This document shows, one piece after another, positions 21,848 to 33,962 of a DNA stretch of 64,000 bases (position 1 is the stretch's first letter; each line of letters begins with the position of its first letter). A program made the translations under genes and the position numbers. The notes under the pieces were generated by a model. That model ran no database searches. It was not told where the DNA came from and worked only from the letters and a program-made list of their open reading frames with translations. This DNA is from Podospora pseudoanserina (lineage: Eukaryota; Ascomycota; Sordariomycetes; Sordariales; Podosporaceae), in NCBI RefSeq assembly GCF_035222485.1, contig NC_085923.1:1302001-1366000 (forward strand). The letters run 5' to 3'.

Positions 21848-23560
21848 TCATGGCCTTTCCGATAATGACATTTTCTTCGCCAACCTGAGGCGGTTCAAGT
21901 CACTCAAATCAGCATTCCGCTTTCCATACCTCCCAATTTTGTACCAAGGCAGTGAGAATAGCGAGTCCATGCTCTCCAAGCTTCGACCTGCCGTCTCCAG
22001 CACTATGAAAAACACCCATACCGCACCAGGAATGGTAACGATGGCAACGGACCAAAATGTCCCCTTTGGTGAGATACCTCCGAGTTCCAACTGGAGAAGC
22101 ATGTTTGGCACAGCCCGTGTATTCCCGTATTGATTGGCAAAATGAAACGACATGGCGAGTGAGGTGCAAAAAGCCCGGATTCTCAAGGGGAAAAGCTCCG
22201 CCGTGAGTAGATATTGCATGCTGTTCCATCCCAACGCCCAACCGAAACCTGAAATGTAGATCATAGCAATCGCACCCTTGGAAAGTCCTGACTGCGAGGG
22301 GCTGAGGAGATAGCCCTCTTGTATGCCCAACTCGGGGACTGCAGGGTGGGAAACGGCAACGTAGATCATCGACACAGCCTGCAAGGTGATGCCAATAAGC
22401 AGCGAGCGCTTTCGGCCGATGAAATCGACGAGGAAGAGGGCGCATACCACGGCGGCAGTGAGCTTAACGATGCCAAACACAGCTGTCACCCGAAGCGTCC
22501 TGTCTGTTCCAGTTATCCCAAGAATGTTGAACAGGTCTGGGGCGTAGAGTGTGATAGAACCAGCAGCAGACCATTGTGACAGTATCTGTGCGCAGATGGT
22601 GAGGCATACGCGGTAGAGGTTCGTTGGGACAGTGAATGCCTCCTTCAAGATTCCCATCCATCCAGATCCCACAGCTGCATCCATCTCTTCCAAACGGCTT
22701 GACGTGATGGCGCTGATCTCCTGAGTTACATAGTTATGTTCTGGGGACAGGTTTCGAAGACGAGCCATGACATGAACGGCCATCTTATGCTGACCTTGCT
22801 TGATCAGGTACCGCGGAGACTCGTACTGAAAGAGGCTTAAAGTAAATATCAAGACTGCAAAGATGAGATACAAAATTGTCGGCACTTCCCAGCGAGCTGC
22901 CGTTGTATCACCCAGGTTGACTTGACAGCCGTAATTCGTAAAGTATGCCAAGACGATGCCCAAGTACACAAAACCGGTGAAGATGCATGTACACAACCCC
23001 CTGACACTGGCCGGGGCAATTTCCGCAATGTAGACAGGACCAACAACAGGTGTTTGTCCAACGCCAAGTCCGACGATAAACCGACCAGCATATATGGCGC
23101 TCAGATTGCCTTTGGCTCCCATGAAGATGACAATGCCCAACACCCACAGCAGACAGAGCTGCCGTGTAGCCCAGATGCGTCCGATCCTGTCACAGATGAG
23201 GAAGGCGCTGAAGCTCAAGTCAGCATGACAAACGCGTGACCGGCGACGCGCAGGGTAGTTGGCAGATGGAACCTTGACCTACATCAGAGCCCCCCCAACA
23301 CTCCCTAGTTGAACCATGGAGGAAACATTGGCTTTGATGTTGGCTTGCTTAACCTCGGTATAGGAGCTGTAATTGATGGTGCCCTGGAAGTGCTTGCTGT
23401 TGAAGGCGCCGCTGATCAAGCCCTCGTCAACGCCTCGTGCTGCGCCCAAAAGGCCGAAAGAGAACACGGCAAACCATAATCTCCAATTGAAGATTTCTTT
23501 TGGTTCGCCCAAATCCTGGAGCCGAAAGATGTTCACAGGCTTCTTCACGCCCCCCGCCAT
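21848..23560 (-). CDS. MFS sugar/quinate-type permease
   Basis: Two exons, 23560-23283 and 23213-21848, with a 69-nt intron (GTAGGT donor, GCTGAC branch site, AG acceptor), giving 547 residues. It has the twelve-helix sugar-porter layout, with the family marks RGVDEGLISGAF after helix 1, DRIGRIWATR between helices 2 and 3, GRFIVGLGVGQTPVVGPVY, AEIAPASVRG, and the second-half DFIGRKRSLL and TAELFPLRIRA. It most resembles the fungal quinate/hexose permease branch, so the substrate may be quinate, a sugar or a sugar acid. It is a plasma-membrane proton symporter by family. It is divergent from the Ldh2-family gene at 24391, about 830 bp away. The assignment to MFS sugar porters is firm; the substrate is not. 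Confidence 0.88.
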
Positions 23561-24390
23561 TCTGTGCTGACACGGCAAAACAAAATACGAAGGAGCAGAA
23601 AAAGAAAAAAAAAGCAGAACGCAGATAATCCAGATGAAAAAGGAAACTCGTCTGGGAGGATCACACCTACCTAAGTAGTCCATATGAGGTGGGGTGTCTC
23701 TTGTGAACACGCAGAGATGGTGATACGGTGACATGCTAGGTAGACAGAAGGGACGTCGATCTGCCCTATCCGACGGCGTGGCCCCATGGCGTCACTGAAC
23801 CATGGTCCGGCAGTTGAACGTCTGCTGCTCGTCGATCTCGTTGATGTAACTTTGTCGGTCTCATTGCGAGTGCAAAGGTGAACGTTGTACTTGTTGTGTG
23901 TTACATGTGAATCCCATTCAGGCAGGTGCTGCAAAACCGAGAAATTTTGTGACTGGCCAGCAAGTCCGGAGCCCGGCCTTGTCTCGGCTATTCATAACGA
24001 GGGAACCACACTGGGAGTTACATGGGTATGTAATTCTGGACTTTGCTGAGATCCTTCGCTACGGTAGGTTGTCTGTGGTTCGGCGAGTTGCAAGTTGGCC
24101 GCCCTGTCAATGGTGCCGAGATAGACAGTTGTGGGGTTTTTTTTCCAGCACGGCACTTACAGACAATCGAACGGCTCCGAGAGGTATACTTGATATAAGA
24201 TAACCGCTGCTAGAGAATGATGGTCTCAGGTTGATTTGGACGTTGAAAGAAGCATTTGGTGGCTACTGGTACCCCGGATCTCCAGCAAGGAATTTGACTC
24301 ATCCCCACATTATTCTCCGGGCCTATAACCTACCGTCTTAGTGAAGCGGGGCCCGTGTGCCACCGTTCCCCCGTTGGCTTCTTCGACCCA
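23561..24390. promoter_or_regulatory. Divergent intergenic region between permease and Ldh2-family gene
   Basis: 830 bp between two start codons, the natural place for shared control of the pair. It contains an A-rich leader next to the permease (about 23580-23640) and a T8 run at 24135-24142. No specific operator was recognised. Confidence 0.4.
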
Positions 24391-25560
24391 ATGGCAACAT
24401 ATGTCAAGAGACCGGCCCCCTTTCTAACACCCGCCGAGTATCCATCACCCTTGCCCGTGTCATCAGTCACAATGGGAGGACTACCAGAATACGTCCATGT
24501 CAACCACAGAGATGCCCGGCTATTTGTCGTCTCGCTCCTCGTAGCCTCTGGAGTATCCCTCCAAAATGCCAAAACCGTCGCCCTGGGCCTAGTCCAAGCC
24601 GACCTGCGTGGCGTCGAAAGCCACGGTATCAACCGTCTGCCATCTTATCTCGCCCGCATTCGCAATGGAATCCTTGATCCCAAAGCAGAGCCCACTCTCA
24701 CTCAAATTACTCCGGTTGTGGCTCAGGTAGATGGTCATAATGGCTTTGGCTTCCCCGCAGCCCACTTGGCGATGAAGACAGCCATCGAGATGGCCAAGAC
24801 GCTCGGCATTGGAATGGCCAGCGTCAAGCACAGCAACCACTTTGGCATGTCGGCTTGGATCGTGCAGCAAGCTGTTGACGCCGGGATGATGAGCTTGGTT
24901 TTCACCAACTCATCTCCTGCTCTTCCGGCATGGGGTGGGAAGGAGAAGCTGCTGGGGGTCTCGCCTATTGCCTGTGGTGCGCCGGGCGGTGAAGGGTCGA
25001 TACCATTCATATTAGATATGGCGCCCTCGGTTGCGGCGAGAGGAAAGATTCATAAGGCGAAGAGAAGAGGGGAGAAGATACCGGGGGTCTGGGCCTTGGA
25101 TGCTGAAGGGAGACCAACGAATGACCCGGATAAGGCACTCGATGGAGGTGTGATGTTGCCCATGGGTGGACCGAAAGGGTCCGGGTTGGCCATCATGATG
25201 GATGTCTTTTCAGGTGTTCTTTCTGGTTCAGCATTTGCCGGCGGTGTCACTGGACCTTATGACATGTCTCAGCCCGGTGATGTCGGACATTTCCTTGTCG
25301 CCATCAAGCCGGACTTGTTCATGAGCATGGATGAGTTTAAAGGCCGGATGACAACGTTGTATCATCGAGTGGTGAGTTCAAAGAAAATGGAGGGCGTGGA
25401 AAGGATATATTTTCCGGGCGAGATTGAGCTATTGACGGAGAAGAAGAGGCTCGCTGAAGGCATCCCGTTTGTGCAGGCCGAAATTGATGCTCTGAACAAG
25501 GAAGCTGAGCTTTTGAAGGTTGGAAAGATTGGAGAAAGCCTTCGACTTGAGTGCCTGTGA
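24391..25560 (+). CDS. Ldh2-family (malate/L-lactate/ketogulonate-type) dehydrogenase
   Basis: Single-exon, 389 residues from ATG 24391; a second in-frame ATG at 24472 in equally good context would give 362 residues, and the family fold begins only after it (VHVNHRDARLF). The enzymes are NAD(P)-dependent 2-hydroxy- or keto-acid oxidoreductases with a fold unlike classical LDH/MDH. Landmarks are DLRGVESHGINRLPSYL, DGHNGFGFPAAHLAM, VKHSNHFGMSAW with the conserved His (residue 150 from the first ATG), VSPIACGAPGGEG and GGVMLPMGGPKGSGLAIMMD. The substrate cannot be read from sequence; the family includes malate, lactate, ureidoglycolate and 2,3-diketogulonate reductases. Its divergent partner is a sugar-acid-type permease, which hints at joint uptake and oxidation. 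Confidence 0.85.
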   Translation: MATYVKRPAPFLTPAEYPSPLPVSSVTMGGLPEYVHVNHRDARLFVVSLLVASGVSLQNAKTVALGLVQADLRGVESHGINRLPSYLARIRNGILDPKAEPTLTQITPVVAQVDGHNGFGFPAAHLAMKTAIEMAKTLGIGMASVKHSNHFGMSAWIVQQAVDAGMMSLVFTNSSPALPAWGGKEKLLGVSPIACGAPGGEGSIPFILDMAPSVAARGKIHKAKRRGEKIPGVWALDAEGRPTNDPDKALDGGVMLPMGGPKGSGLAIMMDVFSGVLSGSAFAGGVTGPYDMSQPGDVGHFLVAIKPDLFMSMDEFKGRMTTLYHRVVSSKKMEGVERIYFPGEIELLTEKKRLAEGIPFVQAEIDALNKEAELLKVGKIGESLRLECL

Positions 25561-25774
25561 CCCATCGGCTAAAATTGTGCCCAGCGCATCCTTGCTACCA
25601 AATGTATAATAGATAGAGCCTGCCAGTCCCTATTGTTGCGGTTTGTGTAAAGACGATTGAGTGTCCATCAGTCTTGGCATCGTCGGACCGAGCCGGGCCG
25701 GCAGCTGTTCTTGACGGGTTGGTAGGAACCTTGCTGGCTGAGAACGTCAGCTTTCCCACTGCATACAAGATGCG

Positions 25775-27195
25775 ATGGCACCAGGACGAAAACCAAAGTC
25801 CGCTGGCCCGGCGCCGCCGTCGTCAACCCTAGTTCTCGATAATGGGGCTGACACCATCAAGGCAGGCTTTGTCACCGTCGACGACGACACGAGCGATAAC
25901 GCGCCCCGCGTCATCCCTAACTGCATCGCCCGCGACCGCCACAACAAGACCTATGTCGGCGCCGAGCTGGAAAAGTGCAAGGATTTTGGCGAGATTACCT
26001 TCCGGAGGCCAGTAGAGAAAGGATTTATCGTCAATTGGGAAGCTCAGAAAGAAATCTGGGACCGCGCCTTCTTTGACGACAAAGCCCCCCAAAGATGCGA
26101 TCCCTCAACAACCCGCTTGGTGCTCGCTGAGCAGCCAAACTCGCTACCAGCTCTTCAGACACATTGTGACCAGATTGTATTTGAAGAGTATGGATTCTCC
26201 AGTTATTATCGGGGCATCGGTGTGTTTTGCCTTGTCCTCTTGGGCCCTTCTTTTTCTGCGCAGATGCTGACAGTGTCTGGTCACCAGGCCCCTCGTTCAA
26301 CGCCTACCAAGACATACAGGCCATATTCCACACCCCAAGGACCCCCGATACTATCATTGATGTACCCGCCGAAGTTATTTTGTTGGTAGATTCAGGATAC
26401 TCCCACACAACCATGACGCCCATCTTGCAAGGAAGGCCGCTACACACCGCCATTCGGAGACTCGATGTAGGCGGCAAGCTGCTGACCAACCACCTTACCC
26501 GCCTACTCTCTGTGCGCCACTTCGATATGCGTAACGAGACATACATTGTGAACGAGATGAAGGAGGCCGCCTGCTATGTTTCTCTGGACTTCAAGGGAGA
26601 CCTTGACAAGACGTGGAAGGGCACGCGAGGAGAACGACGAAAGGACTACGCCACCGGTGGGGGTATCGCAAAAGATTATGTGCTCCCTGACTCCCACACG
26701 CGATTTCACGGCATTGTTCGAGACCACGAGCCAGGTGCTGCCGCTCGGGCAAGGAAGAGCGCCGTCTCCACCGAGGATATCTTGACTCTTCGAAATGAAC
26801 GCTTCTCTGTGCCCGAGGTGCTGTTCAATCCGACCGACATTGGGCTTCGGCAGCCTGGACTGGCGGATCTGGTTATGCAGTCACTTTCGGTCCTCCCTGT
26901 CGGGCTGTGGCCAGGACTGCTGGCCAATATAGTGGTGGTAGGAGGGAACGCAAAGTTTGTCAATTTTATCCAGCGTCTTCAGGTTGAGTTGCTGGAAAGA
27001 GTCCCGGACGAATGTGTGGTCCGGGTAGCCCGTCCCGAGGACCCCATTGTCAGCACCTGGCTGGGTGCTGCCAACTTTGCCAGGCATGAACACGCAGACC
27101 GATTGGCAGTGACCAAGCAAGAATATGAAGAACACGGAGCCGCGTGGGTGGCTCGGAAGTTTGCGCTTGGGCTTGGGGTTGATACATCAAGATGA
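25775..27195 (+). CDS. arp6: Actin-related protein ARP6 (SWR1 chromatin-remodelling complex)
   Basis: Two exons, 25775-26219 and 26288-27195, with a 68-nt intron (GTGTGT donor, GCTGAC branch site, CAG acceptor), giving 450 residues. The actin fold opens with STLVLDNGADTIKAGF. VILLVDSGYSHTTMTP is the second phosphate-binding turn and LANIVVVGGNAKF the adenosine motif. VRHFDMRNETYIVNEMKE and EDPIVSTWLGAANFA match the ARP6 subgroup. ARP6 with Swc proteins anchors SWR1, which exchanges H2A for H2A.Z. An overlapping out-of-frame ATG lies 5 bp upstream of the start (25770), which could lower initiation. Confidence 0.92.
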
Positions 27196-27647
27196 AAACA
27201 TGTAAAATATAACTTAGCTATGATACTCCCCCCCCCACACACACACACACAGACCCAAGATTTGTCTTGTTTGTATAGTAATGCATTCTTTTGGCAGAAA
27301 ACCTGACTGGCCTTTAAAGCCACAAGGTATTCGGTAGCTCTTTCACTTCCACCAGATTGAGATGCCAAGCATTTGAGCCATTTGGAGTGTGCATTTAGCA
27401 TTTGATAGGTTGCTCGGTTGGCAGGTGGGGCAGCTGCGCTAGCTTTATCTAGGCCTTAGCGCTACTACAAGCTTGCCTGGCGCACGCCAAGGTAACTTTT
27501 GGCCTTGTCCACTTCCCTGGGAATTTGAACCTTGAATTCAAAATCTGGATACCCAACGGTCGAGTCGGAGCGCGTTCAGCTTGGGTCGCCAGAATCAACG
27601 TCCGACCAACATCGCCTCGGCGGCATCAGTGGATCAAGGCGACCAAC
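27196..27647. other. Intergenic region between ARP6 and the Trf4-type gene
   Basis: 450 bp. Contains the C9/(CA)n microsatellite at 27228-27251 and the leader of the next gene. The frame of that gene is open upstream to about 27525 but has no earlier ATG. Confidence 0.6.
27228..27251. repeat. Poly-C plus (CA)n microsatellite
   Basis: Nine C followed by about eight CA units, roughly 30 bp after the ARP6 stop codon, probably in its 3' UTR. Confidence 0.9.
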
Positions 27648-30146
27648 ATGTCCTACAACTCACGGCGACAACAATCGAAACACGGCTACGACAGCCAGTC
27701 GCGCGATTATCGCCACGGCAATGATCGCAACAACCGTGACCGCTCCTCGCGTGCCCGCGTTTCGTCCCCCCCGCCCCGCCGAGACTACAGGGACAACGGC
27801 GACTCTTATCGCCCTCCCAGTCCCTCATCGAACAGTTATGGCCATTCAAAGCACAAGGGATACGACTCCCGCTCGTCCTACGGAGCCCCCGCACCCGCGC
27901 CGCCAGCATACAATCCTCCTCCTCAGCCCTCGTATCCGCCCCCGCCGGGTGTCGACAACTACCGTATGCCGCAAAGCGACTTCACCTTTCGGGTAGAGAA
28001 ACCTGTCGGACTGCAGCAGGAGCCGGACTCTTACCGGCCCCAGAACAACCGCAGACTTCGTAATGATCGGGGGCCTCAAGGTGGCCGTGGAGGGCGTGAT
28101 TTCCGCAGCGGCCCAGGCGCCCGAGGTCGTCTAGGCCGAGGCGGGAAGTTTCGCCAACCATGGCGACCATTTGTGGCTGCCGAGCGAGATCTTCTTCACA
28201 CCGACCACAATGTTGGTGACGAGCAAGCATTCTTTGACGAGCAAGGCGGCGTAACATACAGAAATGTGGACGAGCTCTCAGATAGCGAAGAGGCCGAGAT
28301 GGATATCTCTGGTGACGAAGAGAACGGCGACGCTGAACCCTCCAGCAAACGAGCCCGGGTTTCGATCGACCAGTCGGCTGCCGATGATGTGCCAAAGTGG
28401 TCCAACCCCGACCCTTACACAGCTTTGCCACCGGAGACTTCTGGCCAAAAGAAGAAAGACGTTGTGCAACTGATCCGCAAGGCCCGTGTTCAGGCCAAGG
28501 AGACCAGGACATCACTCCCTAGTGAGGCTGCTGACTTCATCTCCCTTGACTTTGATGACAGTGACGATGGCCATGACAGCGAGGACAGCGAGCATATCAA
28601 GGAATCCGATCTGGTATCTACACGCAAACCAGGGCTGGAGAGTGCCCCTGCAGCCAAGGACACAACTCTCCCCCACAAGGATACTGGTTCTGGTAGGCCA
28701 TCTAGAGTTCCGGTTCTGATGCCCGATCCCACCCCTGCTGCGTTGGGTAGCCGAAAACGCACGCATGACGATCAGATAAAAATGCCCCATACAAGGATCA
28801 AGAGACCGGCCAAGGCGCCCTCGGGGGGGCACATCATCCCGGAATGGCGAGCACTTCCTCATACGTCAGCCACTCCTTGGTTACGAATGGACAACTCAGA
28901 TTCGAAAGATCCCATAGTCTGGTATGTCCGTTTTGAACCCCTTACATGAACCGCAACTAATGCTGTCTTCCGTAAGGCTTCACAAGGAGATCGTGGATTT
29001 TTATGACTATATCAAACCCCGAGAATTTGAGCAGCACCTCCGTCATGATCTGGTGCAACGGATGAGATCATTCTGTCGCCGATACTGGCGTGACTCGGAC
29101 ATGCAACCTTTTGGCTCGTTTCCATCTGGCCTCTACCTCCCAACCGGTGACATGGACATGGTCATGGTATCCGACAGCTACCTGCACGGCGGGCCTGCGA
29201 AATACAACTTGAAGAAGCATCTCTGGCAATTCAAGAGCTTTCTTTTGAGAGAAGGATTGGCTTGGGAAGATGATATCGAAGTCATTACGAGAGCTAAAGT
29301 CCCACTGACCAAGTTTGTTGACCAGAAAACAGGCCTCAAGGTTGACATCTCGTTCGAGAACAGCACGGGAATCACTGCTATTGAAACGTTTTTGGCCTGG
29401 AAAGACATATATCCGGGAATGCCTGCGTTGGTGACTCTGATCAAGCATTTCCTGTTGATGCGAGGTCTCAATGAACCGGTGAATGGCGGAATCGGTGGCT
29501 TCTCGGTCATTTGCCTCGTCGTGAGCATGCTCCAGATGATGCCCGAAGTGCAGAGCGGGGCTATGGACACGCGCCGTCACCTCGGTGACCTCCTGATGCA
29601 CTTTTTCGACTTGTACGGAAACAAGTTTGACTACCAGAACGTTGCCATTCGCCTCGACCCGCCCGGCTATATCAGAAAGGTTAGTTTGTTCCTTTGCATG
29701 AGGCCACTCCATTCGCCATGGCTAACTCTGAACAGACTCAAGTGGACTCGTTTGCATATAAGAATTACGACCGGCTCTCCATCATTGACCCCAACAATGA
29801 AGAGAATGACATCTCAGGCGGGTCCAGCAACACAGGCAGCATTTTCGCCTTGTTCGCCCGGGCTCACGACGATCTGCGACACAAGATGCGGTCCCTGGCG
29901 GAGGATCCTCGCAGAGGAAAGGGCAGCATTCTCGGTGTCATCATGGGGGGCAACTACTCGAGCTTTGAAGAGCAGCGCAGTTTCCTGGAGAGTTTGGCTA
30001 ACCAGCAGCCGGGATCGCCGCTTTCAACAAGACCCCGATCTCACCAGCAAACTCATCATCAGTCTCATCAGTCGCACCCAACGCATCAGTCTCATTATAC
30101 TTCCGACCGTCGCCGCAATCCTCGAGGTAGCAGGAGGCGGCCCTGA
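27648..30146 (+). CDS. Trf4/Cid14-type non-canonical poly(A) polymerase (TRAMP complex)
   Basis: Three exons, 27648-28921, 28977-29679 and 29736-30146, give 795 residues. Introns start GTATGT and GTTAGT, the second with a GCTAAC branch site. Residues 1-400 are low-complexity and charged (RGG-like GGRGGRDFRS, acidic DDSDDGHDSEDSE). The catalytic nucleotidyltransferase core follows: GSFPSGLYLPTGDMDMVM supplies Asp483 and Asp485, and LKVDISFENS supplies Asp548, so the metal-binding triad is complete. The PAP-associated domain contains GGIGGFSVICLVVSMLQM and LGDLLMHFFDLYG. The tail is Gln/His/Ser-rich and ends in Arg. It adds short A-tails to aberrant nuclear RNAs to feed the exosome. The first ATG in frame is at 27648 with context CCAACATGTCC. 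Confidence 0.93.
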
Positions 30147-32074
30147 CTTTGGGCACCACTTGACATCTTTGGCAAGAGTTACGAGAGAAGTGCGGGCAAC
30201 ATCATCATGTCCATTTTTGGGGCACGTAGTTACTCAGTTGGAGCATGGGCGTCAGGGTTTCCACCCAACAGGATAGCCGAGCTCCCTGACCGCGGCTGTA
30301 GGGCTGGGTCTGTGTCGACACCCCTTATGCTTTTGCGTCCCTTCACCTTGACTCTTCAGATGTTTAGGCGGTTGTCACGTTTGTAAAGCAGCGAGGCTGA
30401 AGTGATAACAGAGTCTACGTCGCAGCTCTTGGCTTGCAGGTGGCCTCTGTGGTTATTGAGGCCTCTTTGCCATGCATACTTACCCAATATTGTAGTGTAG
30501 AGCGAGGACAGGCAGCCCGACCGTCGCCGAACCAAAGGCTGCCCGCCTATTCGCAGTCTTTTGCGCCGTGTATTACATAGGCCGTCATCCGGTTCTAATC
30601 AACCAAGGAATTCTTCCTTTTTTTTTTCCGGTTTCCATCTTCGATTTTAGTGAAACTAACATGGAAAGATAACAGGTGTTGAGGGCATCCTGGGGGTCAT
30701 TCACGCAAGACATCAAAGTCTTGTCGGATATTGGAAGCTATTCCAATGATATAGGTATGCTTTCCACTGTCCACCCTTTTCTCACTGCATGCTGCACACA
30801 TTGGCGGGTGGCTGCGGGGAGGATTGGGGGTGGGTGGGTGGAGGATCGAGAACAAAGGAGGGAGGTGAGGTGTGGTAATTCTTGGGTCCCGTCGCTTGGC
30901 AAGGCATTGAAGATCTGCCAAGGAGGACCCCAGGACCGTTTGGCCCCGTGCGCCGGGGACGGTCCAGGATTAAGCTCAACGGCTGCCCCACGGGAGTCGG
31001 GATGATGACGATTGGGGGGTTCTGACAACGGCGTTGCCTCGGCCACACTTTATTCTGGCAGAAGTCCCATACCGGCCAATCCGATGGACACGATGATGGC
31101 AAGGCGTCGAGCTTTGGGTAGCGTGCATTTATCCTGCACGACCTTGAGGAAGTCACCTGCTGTTGTCAGAATTGTATGGATACCTACCTACAGTGCCTAT
31201 TTACACACCAATGGGCGTATTGCAACGTCCCCTCCCACCACCAAAGCAGCCGTTGAAACGAACCACGGCATATGCCGCCCGCATCTTTGTTTTTTTTTTT
31301 TTCCTACTACTCTTGCGGCGGGGAATTTTCTCCACCAACCGGTTTTATCTGTGTGAGTAAAACGCCACGTGAATATGGGGGTAGAGACGAGTATCAGAGG
31401 ATGAGGCTTCAAGGTTTCTGATGGGGCAAGTAACACTGCAAGGATGGCGGTGATTAAGAACAATAAAAGCACGAGAGACATTTCGGAACAATTTTCATCT
31501 GGCCTTGCGGGAACTCGCAGGGTTACTGGCATGGTGAGGTTCGGTGGGCCAATTAGGGGGGGCACCTGTTTGGGGTAATATATTCATGGTCTTGGGTTGT
31601 ACGATGGTTGGCAATGAGATGGTAAGCTTAATTCGTTTATTGGGAGGGAGAAGGGAGGAGGCATGAGAACGGGCCGGATGGGATGGGCTGTGGGAGGAGG
31701 TTGTGCAACGTTGGGTTTTACTTACTGGACAGGATGGATATTGGTCGTATGCGGTACCTATGGTATGGATGGGGCGCCGTTGACATCCGGGGAGGTGTTC
31801 CCGGTTGAGTGGGAGATGCAAAAAGTGCCATGCTTTCCTACGGGCGCGGACCTTGGAAAGAGAGGAAAGCTTTACGCCTCGTGGGCTCATGTGGGCGCTG
31901 CTTTCTCGTCTCGTATCCCACCTTCTACTTTGGGGGAGGGTCACCGACACTGCTGACTGCTGATCGTTTGGTTGTTTGGTGGTTTTATATCAGGTCGTGC
32001 CATGGTCAAAAATTTGGTTGTGCTTGATCAACCGACAGCACTTCTTCAGCGGTGCTCGAGGCTGTTCAGACACC
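30147..32074. other. Intergenic region, about 1.9 kb
   Basis: Trf4 3' flank and hexose-transporter upstream region. Homopolymer T tracts occur at about 30618 and 31289. Short frames overlap on both strands without recognisable motifs. No gene is supported. Confidence 0.5.
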
Positions 32075-33962
32075 ATGTATCAGGCAAGCAATGTTTACTT
32101 TATATGCGGGTTTGCCGCCATTGGTATGTTTCCTTCTGCTGTTCTTCCTGATCTCCTTCTTTTCTGACGACTTTGGACGCTTTGTGGCTGAAACGAGACA
32201 AACACTGACAATGACAACCGCCAGGCGGCGCCCTCTTCGGCTTCGACATCTCGTCTCTGTCGGGCACCCTAGGCACCCAAGCCTACAAGCGCTACTTCAG
32301 CAACCCAGTTTCATACACACAGGGAGGCATCACCGCCTCCATGCCCGCTGGCTCTTTGCTGGGATCTCTCGTCTCGTCCTTCCTGGCGGATAAGTACTCG
32401 CGCAAGGTGGCGCTACAGATCTCTTGCGTGCTATGGATCATCGGTTCCATTCTCATGACGGCCTCCCAAAATGTTCCGATGCTGTGTATAGGCAGGGTGG
32501 TGTGCGGTTTCTCGGTTGGCATCGCGTCGGCGATTGTGCCAGTGTACCAGAGCGAGATTGCGCCCAAGGAGATCAGGGGCAGAGTAGTGAGCTTGCAACA
32601 ATGGGCTATCACGTGGGGTATCTTGATGTGAGTTTGACCCCTTCCACACTTTCTTTTTTTCTTTCAGTTTTCCCCTTTCTCTCGTTCGGAGATAGTTTGA
32701 GCTAATGCAAGAGTCAAGTCAATATTTCATCCAGTTCGGAGCTGCTCATGGCACTGGAGGTGGACCAAGCGATCCCGATCAACCAACCGCCGCCTTCCGA
32801 ATCCCATGGGGCATTCAAATGGTGCCTGCTGTCATCCTCTTCGTGGGTCTCTTCTTCTTCCCTTACAGTCCTCGTTGGTTGGCGTCCAAGGATCGATGGG
32901 AGGAGGCTCTCCAGGTTTTGGCGAACCTACATGGGAAGGGAAATACTCGCCATCCCAAGGTACTGGCGCAATATCAGGAGATTGAAGATGCCTTGAAGTT
33001 TGAGAGAGAGCAGGCTGTGTCTTCATTCAAAGCCCTCATTGAGCCAAGAATGTTGAAGAGGGTGGCACTGGGCATGAGTATTCAGATGTGGTCTCAGCTG
33101 TGTGGCATGAACATCATGATGTAGGTCTCCTATCATGTTACCATCTTTTCACGCGAGGGGATGGAAGACTAACATTATGACCAGGTACTATATCGTCTAC
33201 ATCATGGAAGGCGCCCAGATTGCCTCTCCTTTGGCTACAGCATCGATTCAATACGTCATCAACGTGGTGATGACCCTACCAGCCATCCTCTTCCTCGATA
33301 AATGGGGCCGTCGTCCCTCCCTGATCTATGGATCATTCGGCATGATGACTTGGCTATTCATTTCTGGTGCCCTGCAACAATATTACGGACAGCCCAACAC
33401 GGAGGAGACGAGAACGCCCGACAACAGCGACATCACCTGGATTGTTATTAACAACCGGCCTGTTTCGTCCGCCATTGTCTCGTGCTCGTACTTGTTTGTC
33501 GCTACATTCGCCACGACTTGGGGTCCTGTCTCGTGGACCTACCCAGCGGAGATTTTCCCGTCCAAGATCCGTGCCAAAGCTGTTTCGCTTTCAACATCGG
33601 CTAATTGGTTCTGGAACATGGTACTTGCCTTTGCCGTGCCGCCGCTGTTGTGGAACATCTCTTACAAAATGTACTACATCTTTGCTGCGTTTAACGGGGC
33701 GGCTTTCATCCACATGGCACTGATGGCGCCAGAGACGAAGGGGTTCACACTGGAGGAGATGGACGAGGTGTTTAACTCGGGGAGGCCAGCTTGGAAAAAG
33801 TTTGATAGGGGAAGCAGGTTGGAGGAGCTGGAGAGAGAGATTGAGAGGGGGAATGTCAAGGTCTCGGTGCCTCCTGGTGGTCGACCCGTGGCCGGCGATC
33901 CAGAGCAGGGCGTTGAGTTGAAGAAGGTGGCTACTCCTCCGGCTGGAAACCCTATCTCATGA
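32075..33962 (+). CDS. MFS hexose transporter
   Basis: Four exons, 32075-32123, 32225-32627, 32719-33120 and 33185-33962, give 543 residues in a continuous frame. Donors are GTATGT, GTGAGT and GTAGGT; the last intron has an ACTAAC branch site. Sugar-porter marks are GGALFGFDISSLSG, DKYSRKVALQ, GRVVCGFSVGIASAIVPVYQ, SEIAPKEIRGRVV, PYSPRWLASKDR, DKWGRRPSLIYG, TWGPVSWTYPAEIFPSKIRA and PETKGFTLEEMDEVF. This matches fungal glucose/xylose uptake proteins of the plasma membrane. A soluble tail of about 60 residues follows the last helix. The first exon is only 49 nt. The exact sugar and affinity class cannot be set from sequence. Confidence 0.92.
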
